From contig CASFDV010000002.1 of the NCBI GenBank assembly GCA_949293555.1, forward strand, positions 17,794-81,793: a DNA stretch of 64,000 bases, read 5' to 3'. This DNA comes from an uncultured Bacillota bacterium. Its GTDB lineage: Bacteria > Bacillota_I > Bacilli_A > RFN20 > CAG-826. The position numbers were made by a program, and so were the translations under genes. Position 1 is the stretch's first letter. Every line of letters begins with the position of its first letter. The notes beneath the pieces were generated by a model. The model searched no databases and had not been told where the DNA came from. It worked only from the letters and a program-made list of their open reading frames with translations. Shown here piece by piece: positions 19,467 through 32,440 of this stretch.

Positions 19467-19940
19467 ATGGAACTTTTGCTTGAAGGCCATCTCTTGTCCA
19501 CGCCGGAGGAAACGCGGAGGGCGGGCGCCCTCCTCGCCCCTTTCCTTATTCCGGGCGACGTCATCGCCCTACGCGGGGACCTCGGCGCGGGCAAGACAAC
19601 GTTCGTCGGCGGGGTGGCTAAGGCCTTGGGAACGAGGGACGAGGTCATTTCCCCGACCTTCAACATCATGAAGTGCTATTTCAACGCGAAGCCCGCGCTC
19701 TACCACATCGACGCCTATCGCCTGGAAGGGCAGATGATCGACATCGGGCTCGACGAGGCGATCGAAGGGGACGGGGCCTCCTTCATCGAGTGGCCGGACT
19801 TCATCCGCCCCCTCATCCCGGAGGACCATCTTGAGATCGAGTTCCTTCATGACGGGGAGTCGCGGAGGATGAACGTGCGTTCCGGGGGGGAGAGGTCCAG
19901 GGAGCTCGGACTTCGCTTCAAGGAGGCGCTCCATGGCTAG
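19467..19940 (+). CDS. tsaE: tRNA threonylcarbamoyladenosine ATPase TsaE
   Basis: A 157-residue P-loop ATPase needed for the t6A37 modification of ANN-decoding tRNAs. Walker A GDLGAGKTTFVGG (about 37-49), VISPTFNIM and the Walker B-like YHIDAYRLEG are typical, with FIEWPDF near residue 110. It starts the operon tsaE-tsaB-rimI-tsaD and overlaps tsaB by 8 bases. The ATG is preferred to an in-frame TTG at 19452, which overlaps the -10 box. Confidence 0.96.
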   Translation: MELLLEGHLLSTPEETRRAGALLAPFLIPGDVIALRGDLGAGKTTFVGGVAKALGTRDEVISPTFNIMKCYFNAKPALYHIDAYRLEGQMIDIGLDEAIEGDGASFIEWPDFIRPLIPEDHLEIEFLHDGESRRMNVRSGGERSRELGLRFKEALHG

Positions 19941-20532
19941 CCTTCTTTTGGATACGAGCGACCGCCTGCTCGTCGTCGCTCTCGCGGAAGGGGGGTCCAT
20001 CCTCGACAAAGTCGTCGAGGAAGCCTGGCAAAGGCAAAGCGAGCTTCTCGTCCCGCGCATCCATGAGCTTCTTGAGAGGAACGGGGTTTCCATGAAGGAG
20101 ATCGAGTCGGTCGTCTGCTCCAAGGGACCAGGAAGCTACACCGGGGTGCGGGTCGCGCTCACGGTGGCCAAGGTGATGGCCTTCGACCTCTCCATCCCCC
20201 TCCACCTCGTCTCCAGCCTCGAGGTGCTGAGGGAGCCAGGGAGGACCTCCCTCTGCCTGATGAACGCGAGGGCGGGGAGAAGCTACCTCGGGGCCTATTC
20301 CCCCTCGGGCGAGAACCTGATTCCCGACCGGATCGTCCAGAACGCGGAAATCGAAGGAATCCGCGAAAGCCTTGGGAACCCGTCATTATGCGGCGACCTT
20401 TCCTACCTGGGGATCGAAGGACATCGGGCCGACATCCCCACGAACCTTCTCCTCGCCCTCCGCGAGGACACCTTGGAGAAGGAAGTCCTTTCCGCGAAGC
20501 CCGTCTACCTCAAGGAGACCTACCTCCGATGA
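19933..20532 (+). CDS. tsaB: t6A biosynthesis protein TsaB
   Basis: A 199-residue non-catalytic ASKHA-fold partner of TsaD. It begins MASLLLDTSDRLLVVAL, has VVCSKGPGSYTGVRVALTVAKVMA, which is the diagnostic GPGS(Y/F)TGLR-type motif, and ends with a lineage-variable tail. It forms the TsaB-TsaD-TsaE complex that transfers threonylcarbamoyl to tRNA. It overlaps tsaE by 8 bases and rimI by 4 bases, which indicates coupled translation. Confidence 0.95.
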   Translation: MASLLLDTSDRLLVVALAEGGSILDKVVEEAWQRQSELLVPRIHELLERNGVSMKEIESVVCSKGPGSYTGVRVALTVAKVMAFDLSIPLHLVSSLEVLREPGRTSLCLMNARAGRSYLGAYSPSGENLIPDRIVQNAEIEGIRESLGNPSLCGDLSYLGIEGHRADIPTNLLLALREDTLEKEVLSAKPVYLKETYLR

Positions 20533-20978
20533 TTACCATCCGGAAGGGGGAGAGCAAGGACGCCCCGGCGATCGCCCTCGTCGAGAAAGAGGTGATGAAG
20601 GCCCCGTGGCCGCTCGAGGTGTTCGAGTCGGACCTTGGGGAAGATTCCCCGTGGGTCTTCCTTGTCGCGGAGGAGGAAGGCGAGCTCCTCGGCTACCTCG
20701 ACTACATGGTGACCTTCGATAGCTCGACGATCGCTTCCCTCGCCGTCCGGAAGGACGCCCAGAGGAAGGGGGTCGCCACCCTTCTCCTCGACCGGATGGA
20801 GGAGGAACTCCGGAAGGAAGAGGAGGCGGTCCTCACCTCCACCCTCGAGGTCCGGGCCTCCAACGAGCCTGCCAAGGCGCTTTATCGGAAGAGGGGCTAC
20901 CTCTTCGTCTGCCGGAAGAAGGGCTACTACGAGGACGGGGAGGACGCCGAGTACTACGTGAAGGGGTTGATCTCATGA
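20529..20978 (+). CDS. rimI: Ribosomal protein S18 N-acetyltransferase-like GNAT enzyme RimI
   Basis: A 149-residue GNAT acetyltransferase. The acetyl-CoA loop appears as IASLAVRKDAQRKGVATLLL (about 75-94), followed by LEVRASNEPAKALYRKRGY and GYYEDGEDAEYY, the typical RimI ending. It probably acetylates an N-terminal alanine of a ribosomal protein or similar target. It lies between tsaB and tsaD with ATGA overlaps on both sides, a common arrangement in Firmicutes. Confidence 0.93.
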   Translation: MITIRKGESKDAPAIALVEKEVMKAPWPLEVFESDLGEDSPWVFLVAEEEGELLGYLDYMVTFDSSTIASLAVRKDAQRKGVATLLLDRMEEELRKEEEAVLTSTLEVRASNEPAKALYRKRGYLFVCRKKGYYEDGEDAEYYVKGLIS

Positions 20979-21988
20979 GCAAGATCCTTGCGATAGAAAG
21001 CAGCTGCGACGAGACAGCGGTCGCCATCCTCGCTGATGGGAAGCTTCTGGCCAACGTCGTTTCATCCCAAGTCGACGTCCACCGGAAGTACGGGGGAGTG
21101 ATGCCTGAGGTCGCCTCGCGCCTACACGCGGAGAACATCGCCGTGTGCCTCAAGGAGGCCTATGAGAAAAGCGGCCTTCGCGCCGAGAACATGGACGCGA
21201 TCGCAGTGACCAGGGGACCGGGTCTCATCGGGTGCCTCCATGTAGGCCTCCAGGCGGCGAAGGCGCTTGCCCTCGCCCACGATCTTCCCCTCATCCCCGT
21301 CCATCATCTTGCGGGGCACATATACGCGAACGAGTACGTCGGGAAGTTGGAATTCCCTCTCCTCGCGGTCGTCGTCTCGGGTGGGAACACGGAGCTCGTC
21401 TATATGGACGAACCTATGTCCTTCCGCATCATCGGGGAGACGAAGGACGACGCGGTCGGGGAATGCTACGACAAGGTAGCGAGGATCCTAGGACTTCCTT
21501 ATCCCGGAGGCCTTCCTATCGACCAGCACGCCCAGAAGGGCAGCCACACATACGACATCAGCGAGCCCCTGAAGGGGCAGAAAGGCTATGACTTCTCCTA
21601 TTCGGGCCTCAAGACTGCGGTGAACAACCTTGTGAACAACCTCAGGATGAAGGGGGAGGAAGTCCGCTTGGACGACATGTGCCGCTCCTTCCAGGACGTC
21701 GCCACGGGAATGATTGTCGACCGGGCGAAGAGGGCCGCGCGGGAATTCGGTGTCCGTCAGGTCGTCCTTGCCGGAGGGGTGAGCGCGAACAGCGACCTTC
21801 GGAGAAGGATGGAAGAGGAAATCAAAGGGGAGGGGATCGACCTCATTATCCCGCCTCTCTGGTGCACGACCGATAACGCGGCGATGATCGCTAAGGTCGC
21901 GGAGCACCTCTTTGAAGAAAGGCTCTTCGCTCCACTCTCCGTCGCCGTCGATCCGAACTGGCGAATCGACAAATTTAGGGAATTCTAG
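20975..21988 (+). CDS. tsaD: tRNA N6-adenosine threonylcarbamoyltransferase TsaD
   Basis: A 337-residue ASKHA-fold metalloenzyme that catalyses the last step of t6A37 formation. It starts MSKILAIESSCDETAVAIL, carries the metal-binding HHLAGHIYA, VSGGNTELVYM, ETKDDAVGECYDKVARILGLPYPGG, YDFSYSGLKTAV and VVLAGGVSANSDLRRRM, all diagnostic and intact. It is the last gene of the operon and is followed by a strong terminator. TsaC, the other required enzyme, is not in the window. Confidence 0.98.
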   Translation: MSKILAIESSCDETAVAILADGKLLANVVSSQVDVHRKYGGVMPEVASRLHAENIAVCLKEAYEKSGLRAENMDAIAVTRGPGLIGCLHVGLQAAKALALAHDLPLIPVHHLAGHIYANEYVGKLEFPLLAVVVSGGNTELVYMDEPMSFRIIGETKDDAVGECYDKVARILGLPYPGGLPIDQHAQKGSHTYDISEPLKGQKGYDFSYSGLKTAVNNLVNNLRMKGEEVRLDDMCRSFQDVATGMIVDRAKRAAREFGVRQVVLAGGVSANSDLRRRMEEEIKGEGIDLIIPPLWCTTDNAAMIAKVAEHLFEERLFAPLSVAVDPNWRIDKFREF

Positions 21989-21989
21989 G

Positions 21990-22017
21990 AAAAACGCCGC
22001 AGGATTGCGGCGCTTTT
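21990..22017. terminator. Bidirectional terminator between tsaD and a lipoprotein gene
   Basis: CGCCGCA (21995-22001), loop GGAT and TGCGGCG (22006-22012) form a perfect stem with AAAAA before it and CTTTTC after it. It can stop tsaD and also the convergent lipoprotein gene. Confidence 0.9.
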
Positions 22018-22027
22018 CACGTGTCGA

Positions 22028-22687
22028 TTACTCCAGGCTGATGTGGAGGGCGTGGAGGTAGATGGCTCTTCCCGCCTCCGGGTCCGGCGTCAGCTCGAAG
22101 CGGTATCCGGTCTCTTCCAGAGTCCACGTGCAGATGCGGACCTTCTTGCCGGAGACGCCGTACTCCTCGTTCGTATAGGAAGGGACGAGCTCTATGCTCT
22201 CGCTGGCCTCGACGGCTCCCTCCCCTCCCTTTCCGGACGCGCTCAGGAGGAGGTGGCCCATCTCCACCCACTCGCTCGAGTCATCCTCCTGGACGAGGAC
22301 GACCTTGTTGAACGCGTGGTCCTTTTCCAGACGGATGTAGGAGTCCTCTTTCTTGATCTGGATCGTCCCGGCGTCATCGCCGCCGCCCTGCATGATGTTC
22401 CGGTAGGCAAGCGTCGCACCGTCGACCTCGATGGTCCCGGGCTCGGGGTAGGCTCCCGCGTTCGGGGCAGGGCAATCCTCCGGAAGGAACAGGACGTCCT
22501 CGCTTTCAATCGGCGCGTCCTCGACCGAGGAGGAGGACGAGGGCTCTTCCGCAGGGGACGAGGACGGCTCGCCGAGGGAAACGGATTCCGAGGAGCTGGA
22601 AGGGGCGCTCGTTCCTTCGGTGGTTTCCCCGGGGGCGCAGCCCGCGAGGGCAAGGAGGAGGGCAGGAATGACAAGAAGCTTTCTCAT
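22028..22687 (-). CDS. Ser-rich lipoprotein of unknown function
   Basis: A 219-residue protein with signal MRKLLVIPALLLALAGC (lipobox LAGC, Cys17) and a Ser/Glu/Pro-rich spacer of about 55 residues, a lineage trait shared with the GH28-like lipoproteins. The C-terminal 130 residues form a beta-rich globular domain (AGTIQIKKEDSYIRLEKDH and ISLE at the end) that I cannot assign. ATG 22687 is chosen because the signal peptide starts there; upstream in-frame codons give no signal. It is divergent from asnS. Confidence 0.8.
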   Translation of the reverse strand: MRKLLVIPALLLALAGCAPGETTEGTSAPSSSSESVSLGEPSSSPAEEPSSSSSVEDAPIESEDVLFLPEDCPAPNAGAYPEPGTIEVDGATLAYRNIMQGGGDDAGTIQIKKEDSYIRLEKDHAFNKVVLVQEDDSSEWVEMGHLLLSASGKGGEGAVEASESIELVPSYTNEEYGVSGKKVRICTWTLEETGYRFELTPDPEAGRAIYLHALHISLE

Positions 22688-22763
22688 GGAGCGAAGTCTA
22701 TGACTTTGTGCGCAGGACTTCACCTTCCCTGGGAGCAACTTCCCCGGGTTCCTGCGCCTTCCC

Positions 22764-22792
22764 TTGTCTTTCCACCGCGCGCGCCTTATAAC
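22764..22792 (+). promoter_or_regulatory. asnS promoter
   Basis: TTGTCT (22764-22769), a 17-base spacer and TATAAC (22787-22792) form a good promoter. A leader of about 19 bases contains GAGGG seven bases before ATG 22818. Confidence 0.7.
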
Positions 22793-22817
22793 CACTGGGC
22801 AAAGTGAGGGAATCGCC

Positions 22818-24197
22818 ATGGAACGAACGGTCACCGTATGCTCGCTCATCGCCCTTTACCGGGCGGAGGGAATCGAACCCGTCCTGAATTTGGGGGACGT
22901 GGTCATCTCCGGGTGGGTTCGCACCAATCGCCCCAGCGGCCAGCTGGCCTTCCTCGAGCTTCATGACGGCACCCACTTCCTTTCCCTCCAGCTCGTCTAC
23001 ACGAAGGAGAACGAAGGCTTCGACATGATGAGCCGCCTCAAGACCGGCGCGGCGATCGTCGCGCACGGGACATTGAGGGCATCTCCGAGCGACAAGCAGC
23101 CCTTCGAGCTCGCGGTGAAGTCCATCGAGCTCGTCGGTGACGTCGCCGAGGACTATCCCCTCCAGAAGAAGAGGGCGTCCTTCGAGTTCCTCAGGGAGCA
23201 GGCCTACCTCCGTCCGAGGGCGAACACCTTCCAGGCCGTCTACCGGGTGAGAAGCGTGCTTGCCCACGCCATCCATTCCTTCTTCCAGGAAAGAGGCTTC
23301 GTCTACGTCCACACCCCCATCATCACCGGGAACGACGCCGAAGGCGCGGGCCAGCTCTTCCGCGTCGCCACGGAAGGGAAGGACCCGTTCACCGACTTCT
23401 TCGGGAAGGAGGCCCATCTCACCGTCTCAGGCCAGCTCCACGGGGAGGCCTTCGCCCTCGCCTTCAAGGACATCTACACCTTCGGGCCCACATTCCGCGC
23501 CGAGCATAGCAACACGCCCCGCCACGCCTCGGAATTCTGGATGATCGAGCCGGAGATGGCCTTCTGCGACCTCAAGGGGGACATGGAGATCATCGAGGCC
23601 TCCCTCAAGCATGCGATCCGGACCGTCCTCGAGAAGTGCCCGGACGAAATCGCCTTCTTCGACAAGTTCATCGCCCAGGGGCTCAAGGAGAAGCTCGAGC
23701 ACGTGGTGGGCGCCCCGTTCCGCCACATGACTTATACGGAAGCGATCGCAACTCTCGAGAAGGCGGTGAAAGAAGGCGTTTCCTTCGAGAACAAGGACAT
23801 CTTCTGGGGAATGGACCTCCAGAGCGAGCATGAGCGGTACCTATGCGAGAAGATCGCCCTCGGCCCTCTCTTCCTCACCGACTACCCGAAGGAGATCAAG
23901 GCCTTCTACATGAAGGAGAACCCGGACGGGAAGACCGTCGCCGCGGTGGACCTCCTCGTCCCCGGGGAAGGGGAGCTCGTCGGAGGCTCCCAGAGGGAGG
24001 ACGACCCGGAGAAGCTCAAGGCGAAGATGGGGAGCCTCAAGGACATGGACTGGTACTGGAACCTCCGCCGGTACGGGGGATGCCCGCACGCCGGCTTCGG
24101 GATCGGCTTCGACCGGCTCCTCATGTACGTCACCGGGATGCAGAACATCCGTGACGTCCAGCTCTTCCCCCGGACCAGCAACGCCTTAAAATATTAG
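22818..24197 (+). CDS. asnS: Asparaginyl-tRNA synthetase
   Basis: A class IIb aminoacyl-tRNA synthetase of 459 residues, normal length. An N-terminal OB-fold anticodon domain (GDVVISGWVRTNRPSGQLAFLELHDG) precedes the catalytic core with motif 2 (YTFGPTFRAEHSNTPRHASEFWMIEPE) and motif 3 (GFGIGFDRLLMYVTG). GNDAEGAGQLFRV and the tail RDVQLFPRTSNALKY are characteristic of AsnRS rather than AspRS. It charges tRNA-Asn directly, so the GatCAB in this window is probably needed mainly for Gln-tRNA-Gln. A 51-residue membrane protein follows 4 bases downstream. Confidence 0.97.
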   Translation: MERTVTVCSLIALYRAEGIEPVLNLGDVVISGWVRTNRPSGQLAFLELHDGTHFLSLQLVYTKENEGFDMMSRLKTGAAIVAHGTLRASPSDKQPFELAVKSIELVGDVAEDYPLQKKRASFEFLREQAYLRPRANTFQAVYRVRSVLAHAIHSFFQERGFVYVHTPIITGNDAEGAGQLFRVATEGKDPFTDFFGKEAHLTVSGQLHGEAFALAFKDIYTFGPTFRAEHSNTPRHASEFWMIEPEMAFCDLKGDMEIIEASLKHAIRTVLEKCPDEIAFFDKFIAQGLKEKLEHVVGAPFRHMTYTEAIATLEKAVKEGVSFENKDIFWGMDLQSEHERYLCEKIALGPLFLTDYPKEIKAFYMKENPDGKTVAAVDLLVPGEGELVGGSQREDDPEKLKAKMGSLKDMDWYWNLRRYGGCPHAGFGIGFDRLLMYVTGMQNIRDVQLFPRTSNALKY

Positions 24198-24201
24198 AGC
24201 C

Positions 24202-24357
24202 ATGGAAGAGACGAAGAAGCGCATGCTCACCGACGAGGAGATCGGCGAGCTCAAGAGGAAGACCATCTCCAACAAGAGGATCTACTGGGCCATCTGGGCG
24301 CTGAACGTCGTCGTCGCCTGCCTCATCGTCTTCGAAATCGTCGATATGTTCCTATGA
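24202..24357 (+). CDS. Small single-pass membrane protein (51 residues)
   Basis: A short open frame begins at ATG 24202, four bases after asnS, and ends at TGA 24357. It encodes a charged N-terminal helix of about 27 residues (METKK-like start, with DEEIGELKRK) and one hydrophobic segment of about 20 residues near the C-terminus (WAIWALNVVVACLIVFEIV). Codon use matches the neighbours. It is probably expressed from the asnS transcript. Function is unknown. Its end overlaps the convergent membrane-protein gene by 6 bases. Confidence 0.6.
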   Translation: MEETKKRMLTDEEIGELKRKTISNKRIYWAIWALNVVVACLIVFEIVDMFL

Positions 24358-25041
24358 GGGGTTCTTCCCATCGCCAGCAGGATCGGCGGCCTTCCCGAGG
24401 GAGGCCGCTTTTTCTTCGTCGTAGAAGTTGAAGCCCTCGAGGGACTTCCCGTAGACGCTATGGACCCGGCGGTGGAGGAGCAGGAGCCTTGCGATCCATG
24501 CCTGCACGCTGAGGGCAAAGAGGACGATGGAGGCGGTCCAAAGGGGCACGAGGAGATAGGAGGCCCAGTACTCGTTGACCCAGTGGGGGCTGGATTCAAG
24601 GGGAGGCCATCCGGAAAGGAGGGTCAGTCCCCAGAAGTTGCTCCAGCAGGAGGGGTCGTCCCAGTCCCAGGTCCAGAAGAGGGTGCTGAAGTGGCCGAGG
24701 AAGTCCTCGTGCCAGTTCCCGGTCGCGCCGGCATAGGCGAGATAGAGGACGATGCTGACGAAAAGCACCGCGAGAGCGGGGAGCGCCGACTTGAAGAACA
24801 CGCGGTCGTTCTTGATCCTGCCGTAGCGGAGCAGCTGCTTCGGGTTGTCGATGACCCGGTGGATGACCGCGTCGTGGAGCTCGTCGTCCATCTTCTTGCC
24901 CATCGCGTTCGTCGTCGCGCGGATCGCCATCCCCAGTAGCCCGAGGAGAAGGAAGATGACCACGAGGAAGACGATCGCGACGATCAGGAGGTGACGGTCG
25001 CTATCGCCGCCCAGGATCGCGAGGAAAGGAACCTTATTCAT
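24352..25041 (-). CDS. Membrane protein of unknown function
   Basis: A 229-residue protein with about three to four membrane helices: one near the N-terminus (LLIVAIVFLVVIFLLLGLLG), one near residue 90 (ALAVLFVSIVLYLAYAG) and one or two near 160-190. The short hydrophilic C-terminus has GFNFYDEEKAASLG. I choose ATG 25041, which lies inside the end of the upstream gene (8-base overlap) and has GGAGTGG before it. It is the last gene of a three-gene operon. I recognise no family. Confidence 0.7.
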   Translation of the reverse strand: MNKVPFLAILGGDSDRHLLIVAIVFLVVIFLLLGLLGMAIRATTNAMGKKMDDELHDAVIHRVIDNPKQLLRYGRIKNDRVFFKSALPALAVLFVSIVLYLAYAGATGNWHEDFLGHFSTLFWTWDWDDPSCWSNFWGLTLLSGWPPLESSPHWVNEYWASYLLVPLWTASIVLFALSVQAWIARLLLLHRRVHSVYGKSLEGFNFYDEEKAASLGKAADPAGDGKNPS

Positions 25042-25582
25042 CTTCGTCCACTCCAATCTCACCCGATCCGGGGATGCCTTCCTTGCTTTCCTCTATCGGG
25101 GCAACAGGCTCCTCGGGGCTAGCCCCTCGCTGCCCCTCAGCGGGGAGAGGAGCAGTCTGGTCTTGCGTAGGGACCTGCGGAATTTCTGGAATTGGAATAG
25201 GGTTCTGCGGATTTATCTGTGGCTGCCCTATCGGGGTAAAGCCCGGAGGAGGCATGTATCCCGGGGGCATCTGGTAGAAGTTCTGCTGGACGTAGACGTT
25301 CTGCGGCTGGGGGGCCGGGGCAGGCTTTTCCTGGCTTCCCTCTTCGGCCTTCTTGGGCCGGTTCGCCTCCCTCCTCGCCTCGAGGATCTCCCTCACCCTC
25401 TTGTCTTCTTCCAGTTCCTCGAACCCAGGGTAGCCCCGGAAGAAGCGCACGAGGAATACGCCGGCCTGGTAGAACCAGTTCCCAAGGAGATAGATGCCGG
25501 CCAAGGCAAGGACGAGGAGAAGGACGGGCAGGAGGAAGACGTAGACGAGCCCCATCCCGAAGTTTTTCAAGAACTTGCCCAT
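25034..25582 (-). CDS. Membrane-anchored proline-rich protein
   Basis: A 182-residue protein with two close hydrophobic segments at the N-terminus (about 10-50), a charged helix (ELEEDKRVREILEARREANR), then a long low-complexity tail rich in Pro, Gln and Asn with VYVQQNFYQMPPGYMPPP, and an acidic end. The tail is probably disordered and may bind partners. It is the middle gene of a three-gene minus-strand operon, 10 bases after the upstream stop. No function can be assigned. Confidence 0.7.
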   Translation of the reverse strand: MGKFLKNFGMGLVYVFLLPVLLLVLALAGIYLLGNWFYQAGVFLVRFFRGYPGFEELEEDKRVREILEARREANRPKKAEEGSQEKPAPAPQPQNVYVQQNFYQMPPGYMPPPGFTPIGQPQINPQNPIPIPEIPQVPTQDQTAPLPAEGQRGASPEEPVAPIEESKEGIPGSGEIGVDEDE

Positions 25583-25591
25583 GGAGGTATT

Positions 25592-26488
25592 TTAGCCTTC
25601 CTTTCCCTTCCTTCGGAGATAGAAGGCGGGAACGAGCGTCCCCAGGGATATCGCGAGGGGCAATAGCCCGGCGGCAAGCCCTCCCGCGACGGGGTCCTTG
25701 AGGACGGGGGATAGGAGGGCGACTCCATAGATCGAAAGAAGGAGGAGCCCTCCTTCCAAGGCGAACGCCCATGCCTTATGGATGTCCCGGTACGCCGTGT
25801 GGGAGAAGGCCGTCATGAGGAGAGCGGCACCGAGAAAGACGTAGCCTGCCTCTTTCGACGCCCAGGCCATCCCTGTCGCAAGCGCCCCGAATGCCATTCC
25901 GAGGAGGGGATATCCCAGGGAGAAGGCGAGAGGATCCCCTTCCGGCCGCTCGATCCGCGGGGCGATGAGCTCGAAGAAGAGAAGCGAAAGCCCCATCGAG
26001 GAGGCTCCGAACAGGAAAAGGACAAGGGGGGCGAAGGCGTGCGCCGCCTCGCTTCCCCCAAGCCCAAGGAGGAGAAGGATGTCCTCCACGGGGGAGCGTC
26101 CTGCCAATGCCCATAGCACAAGGACGGAAAGATATATGGAGCCCAGGTAGACGAAGGCGCCAATAAGCAAGGGGAAGCCAGCGGGGACGCCCTTCTTCCT
26201 GAGGAAGCCGGAGAGAAGGCCGCCGAGGATGCCGGGGACGCTATAGAAGAAGAAGCCCGCGAGGTCGAAGAAGCTGAATAGAAGGGCGGCCATGCATAGC
26301 GAGAGCCCGGCCAGGGGAAGCGCCTTTCCCGGCACCTTCATCCCGAGGATGGCGCATAGGAAAGGGATGGCGAGGAGGGCGAGGATCTGGCAGGGCAGGA
26401 AAAGGGCTCCCAGGAGGGAGAAGGCCCCCACGAGGGATGCCCCTATCCCTAGGACGGCGATCGTCCTGGCCTTCCCTTTCTCCTTCAT
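25592..26488 (-). CDS. Polytopic membrane protein of unknown function
   Basis: A 298-residue, very hydrophobic protein with about nine membrane helices and short loops. The N-terminus is MKEKGKARTIAVLGIGASLVG and the C-terminus is basic (FYLRRKGKEG), suggesting a cytoplasmic end. It is the first gene of the operon with the proline-rich and 229-residue membrane proteins. No transporter motif is recognisable. Confidence 0.7.
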   Translation of the reverse strand: MKEKGKARTIAVLGIGASLVGAFSLLGALFLPCQILALLAIPFLCAILGMKVPGKALPLAGLSLCMAALLFSFFDLAGFFFYSVPGILGGLLSGFLRKKGVPAGFPLLIGAFVYLGSIYLSVLVLWALAGRSPVEDILLLLGLGGSEAAHAFAPLVLFLFGASSMGLSLLFFELIAPRIERPEGDPLAFSLGYPLLGMAFGALATGMAWASKEAGYVFLGAALLMTAFSHTAYRDIHKAWAFALEGGLLLLSIYGVALLSPVLKDPVAGGLAAGLLPLAISLGTLVPAFYLRRKGKEG

Positions 26489-26602
26489 GATGAGGAAGTC
26501 TAAGGCAAGAGGCTGCCCGAGAGGGGCGCGCTTCGAAAATTCCTTCTCAAAGAGAAGGGTCCTCGTGGCAGGACTCCCCGCGGGGCACTATCCTTGTCGG
26601 GC

Positions 26603-30888
<4,286 letters not shown>

Positions 30889-30889
30889 G

Positions 30890-32431
30890 ATGAAGGAGAA
30901 GGCCGCTCTCTTCTTTCGGAGTGCCTTTGGGAAGACCCTGACAGCTATTTTCCTAAGCCTCTTCGTCGCCTTCCTCCTCAACCTTTTCTCAAGCTTCTCT
31001 CTTTCCCCTCTTTATCCTTTGCCGGGGATTTCCTCCCAGACTTACGACAACGAGTTCTTCCTCATGGAGGCGACCCTTCTCCTGGAGGGGAGGGTTCCTT
31101 ACGTGGAATTCTTCGACCACAAGGGGATGTTCCATCTGTACGTGACCGCGCTCGGACTTCTTATAGGGGGGAGAGGAGGTTTGTTCCTTATAGAGGTGAT
31201 CGCCTCGGCGATTTCTTTCTTCTTTCTCTACCGTAGCGTTTCCCTCCTTTTCCCATGCCGCCCATCTGCCTGGAACTTCCTTCTCGTAGCGGCCTTCTCC
31301 TTCGTCGGAAGGCTCCTCGTCCTCAACGGAGGCGGGCATGAGGGGGAGTGGATCCAGCCTTGGGTATCGGTGTCCCTTTATCTCCTTCTCCTGGCGGAGT
31401 TGAAGGGAGGAAGATGGCCAGGTTCCCTTTCGATGTTGCTCGCGGGGTTCGCCGCGGGGCTTTCCCTCATGTCCCGTCCTTTGGACGTCCTGGCGCCCTT
31501 TTCCCTCTGCTTCCTCCGCTTCCTGTTCTTTCTCAGGAAGAAGGAGAAAGTCGGAAGGCTTCTTATGGACGCCGGGATCGCTGTTCTTGGGCTAGTTCCT
31601 CCCCTGGCCCTGTTCATCGGGCTTGTCGCAGGAGGCGGATACCTGACGGAGATGATGGATGCCATCCTGAACGGGAACGCCGGGTATATCGGGAGCATAG
31701 GGACGGATAACAACCCGCTTCCGATCTTCCTGTTCGTTTTTCTTGGAATGCTCTGTGCCTCGGCGACTTACTTTACGCTTGGTTTCCTTTACCGGAAGCG
31801 TTCCCTGGGCAACGACCAGGCGGTCTCTCTTCTGTCTTTTTCCAGCGCGTTGTTCCTTCTTCTCCTCTCGCCCCTCATGCGCTACACGCACTATCTTTGG
31901 GCCGCCCTCCCTCTCTTCATTCCCCCGCTGACGGACCTTCCCATCCGATGGGGCGCAAAAGGCGAGAAGGCCTGGAGGCTTGCGATCGTCTCCCTTGCAG
32001 GTCTGGGCTTCTCGCTTTCTTCTGTGCTGAACCCTTCGCTTTACTGGTCGGGCGTCGGGGCGTACGGCCTTTCGGTCCAGAAGTCGGAGGAGTATCTCCA
32101 TGACATGTCGCTCATTCCGGAAGAGGCGTACCGGGAAGGGAAGGTCTATGCGCTGGACGCCGACTCCTCCCTATACCTCATCAGGGAGGACTTCATCGCC
32201 CCGGATTGCCCCTATCTTCATTTCCAAAGCTGGTGGTCCGCTTTCTCGGAAGAGATCCAAGAAGGTGTGGAAACCTATCTCCTTGGTCCCGATCGACCTG
32301 AGTACATCCTCCTTGGGCAGAAAGAGGAAACCCTCCGTCGCTTCAGGAAGGCTCTTGAGGATTACCGCCCTTATAAGGTGCAAGAAACGAGGAACGACTG
32401 CTTCCTTATCTATTCGCTGGTCGGGGAATAG
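30890..32431 (+). CDS. GT-C-like polytopic membrane glycosyltransferase candidate
   Basis: A 513-residue integral membrane protein with about ten helices. The first extracytoplasmic loop has TYDNEFFLMEATLLLEGRVP followed by YVEFFDHKGMFHLY, which follows the pattern of GT39/GT83-type (GT-C fold) lipid-linked sugar transferases, including the acidic residue pair and the D-H-K-G. The C-terminal 110 residues are soluble, probably outside. ATG 30890 lies 1 base after ligA, so it is likely co-transcribed with pcrA-ligA. Donor and acceptor are unknown. Confidence 0.65.
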   Translation: MKEKAALFFRSAFGKTLTAIFLSLFVAFLLNLFSSFSLSPLYPLPGISSQTYDNEFFLMEATLLLEGRVPYVEFFDHKGMFHLYVTALGLLIGGRGGLFLIEVIASAISFFFLYRSVSLLFPCRPSAWNFLLVAAFSFVGRLLVLNGGGHEGEWIQPWVSVSLYLLLLAELKGGRWPGSLSMLLAGFAAGLSLMSRPLDVLAPFSLCFLRFLFFLRKKEKVGRLLMDAGIAVLGLVPPLALFIGLVAGGGYLTEMMDAILNGNAGYIGSIGTDNNPLPIFLFVFLGMLCASATYFTLGFLYRKRSLGNDQAVSLLSFSSALFLLLLSPLMRYTHYLWAALPLFIPPLTDLPIRWGAKGEKAWRLAIVSLAGLGFSLSSVLNPSLYWSGVGAYGLSVQKSEEYLHDMSLIPEEAYREGKVYALDADSSLYLIREDFIAPDCPYLHFQSWWSAFSEEIQEGVETYLLGPDRPEYILLGQKEETLRRFRKALEDYRPYKVQETRNDCFLIYSLVGE

Positions 32432-32440
32432 GCCTGTAAA

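Noticed and set aside
19883-19889. A G7 run near the end of tsaE as a second slippage switch.
   Set aside because: The frame is intact, the gene is essential-type housekeeping, and a G7 run is expected by chance in this GC-rich DNA.
20833-21153. A minus-strand open frame across the rimI-tsaD junction as an antisense gene.
   Set aside because: It has Arg/Ser-rich shadow composition and overlaps two certain genes, with no start signals.
22866-22880. GGGAATCGAACCC, resembling the T-arm of a tRNA read from the opposite strand.
   Set aside because: It lies inside the asnS coding sequence (GIEPVLN) and no acceptor, D or anticodon arm can be built around it.
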